Source: Mesorhizobium japonicum MAFF 303099 | Lineage (GTDB): Bacteria; Pseudomonadota; Alphaproteobacteria; Rhizobiales; Rhizobiaceae | NCBI RefSeq assembly: GCF_000009625.1 | Contig: NC_002678.2 | Location: 6,728,001-6,792,000 of the forward strand | DNA length: 64,000 nucleotides | Direction: 5' to 3' | In this document: positions 63,670 through 64,000 of the stretch, piece by piece | How positions within the stretch are numbered: position 1 is the stretch's first letter | How the letters are laid out: every line of letters starts with the position of its first letter | Program-made: the position numbers and the translations under genes | The notes under the pieces: model-generated | What the model was told of the DNA's origin: nothing | The model's input: only the letters and a program-made list of their open reading frames with translations | Database searches by the model: none

Positions 63670-64000
63670 TCACCGCCGCCCGAACAGCCGCTCGATATCG
63701 GCGAGCTTGAGCTCGATATAGGTCGGGCGGCCATGGTTGCAGGTGCCGGATCCCGGTGTCGCCTCCATCTGGCGCAGCAGCGCGTTCATCTCCTCGGCCT
63801 TGAGCAGCCGGCCGGAACGCACCGAGCCGTGGCAGGCCATGGTGGCGGCGATCTTGTCCAGCCGCTCTTTGAGCGTCTCGACCGTGTCGTTGTCGGCGAT
63901 TTCGTCGGCGAGGTCGCGCACCAATTGCTGGACATTGGTTTCGCCCAGCATCGACGGCGTCTCGCGCACGGCAACGGCGCCCGGGCCGAAACGCTCTATG
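63670..64000 (-). CDS. mutL: DNA mismatch repair protein MutL, C-terminal end
   Basis: The last 109 or so codons of MutL; the gene continues beyond the right edge. The dimerisation domain is visible: [69 protein letters not shown] and the ending [12 protein letters not shown]. The CHGSVRSG and CNHGRPT motifs are those of the endonuclease-type or its relics. MutL couples mismatch recognition by MutS to strand removal. Confidence 0.97.
   Translation of the reverse strand, partial: IERFGPGAVAVRETPSMLGETNVQQLVRDLADEIADNDTVETLKERLDKIAATMACHGSVRSGRLLKAEEMNALLRQMEATPGSGTCNHGRPTYIELKLADIERLFGRR

Overview
The window looks like a chromosomal segment of a high-GC rhizobial alphaproteobacterium, most like Mesorhizobium or a close Phyllobacteriaceae relative. 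This is an inference from several things seen together: a groESL operon carrying both a CIRCE operator and an alphaproteobacterial RpoH-type promoter, Rhizobiales-typical small families (DUF4170, DUF2093, DUF1636, the TIGR01459 HAD family), the waaA-lpxK arrangement, and dispersed palindromic repeats of the kind common in rhizobia. No rRNA, tRNA or CRISPR array was recognised.

Layout. 0-1.3 kb: a decayed TadG/TadE pilus-type locus with two frameshifts. 1.3-3.5 kb: groES-groEL. 3.5-9.5 kb: TetR regulator, then an MFS / lactone-oxidase / PLP aldolase-like operon, a MarR-GNAT fusion and an ABM protein. 9.6-15.4 kb: an AraC regulator and a LacI-controlled CUT2 sugar ABC operon. 15.0-21.0 kb: an accessory stretch with an EamA exporter bracketed by two copies of the 3' end of the sugar-binding-protein gene, a two-gene membrane coiled-coil plus PAN/Apple cassette of unknown function, an orphan gene and an IS5-family remnant. 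21.1-24.7 kb: a cobalamin riboswitch and a DUF1636 / BtuDFC-like uptake operon. 24.8-28.3 kb: MarR-EmrA-EmrB efflux operon. 28.4-34.6 kb: a CAP lipoprotein, two TadG-like proteins (one with a vWA domain), a decayed VOC gene, a DUF2189 membrane protein and a LysE exporter. 35-47.9 kb: housekeeping genes (TIGR01459 HAD, ribF, ileS, tadA, an RluB-like pseudouridine synthase, rsmD) mixed with envelope genes. 48-51.6 kb: an M16 protease pair and a patatin. 52-54.2 kb: divergent efp and epmA. 54.8-60.6 kb: pmbA, cysQ-like, DUF4170, DUF374 acyltransferase, waaA, lpxK, DUF2093 (lipid A/KDO assembly). 60.7-64 kb: a membrane-anchored unknown, a LysR/EamA divergent pair, DUF1905 and the 3' end of mutL.

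How the genes work together. The DUF374-waaA-lpxK run supplies inner-core lipopolysaccharide steps. EF-P keeps the Lys34 that EpmA modifies, and the two genes sit back to back. The vitamin B12 riboswitch explains the function of the ABC operon behind it. The strongest candidate for something undescribed is the coupled pair at 17166-19950: a four-helix membrane protein with a long coiled coil and a charged repetitive tail, overlapping a single-pass protein with two PAN/Apple domains. It lies in AT-richer DNA between a partial gene duplication and a transposase remnant.
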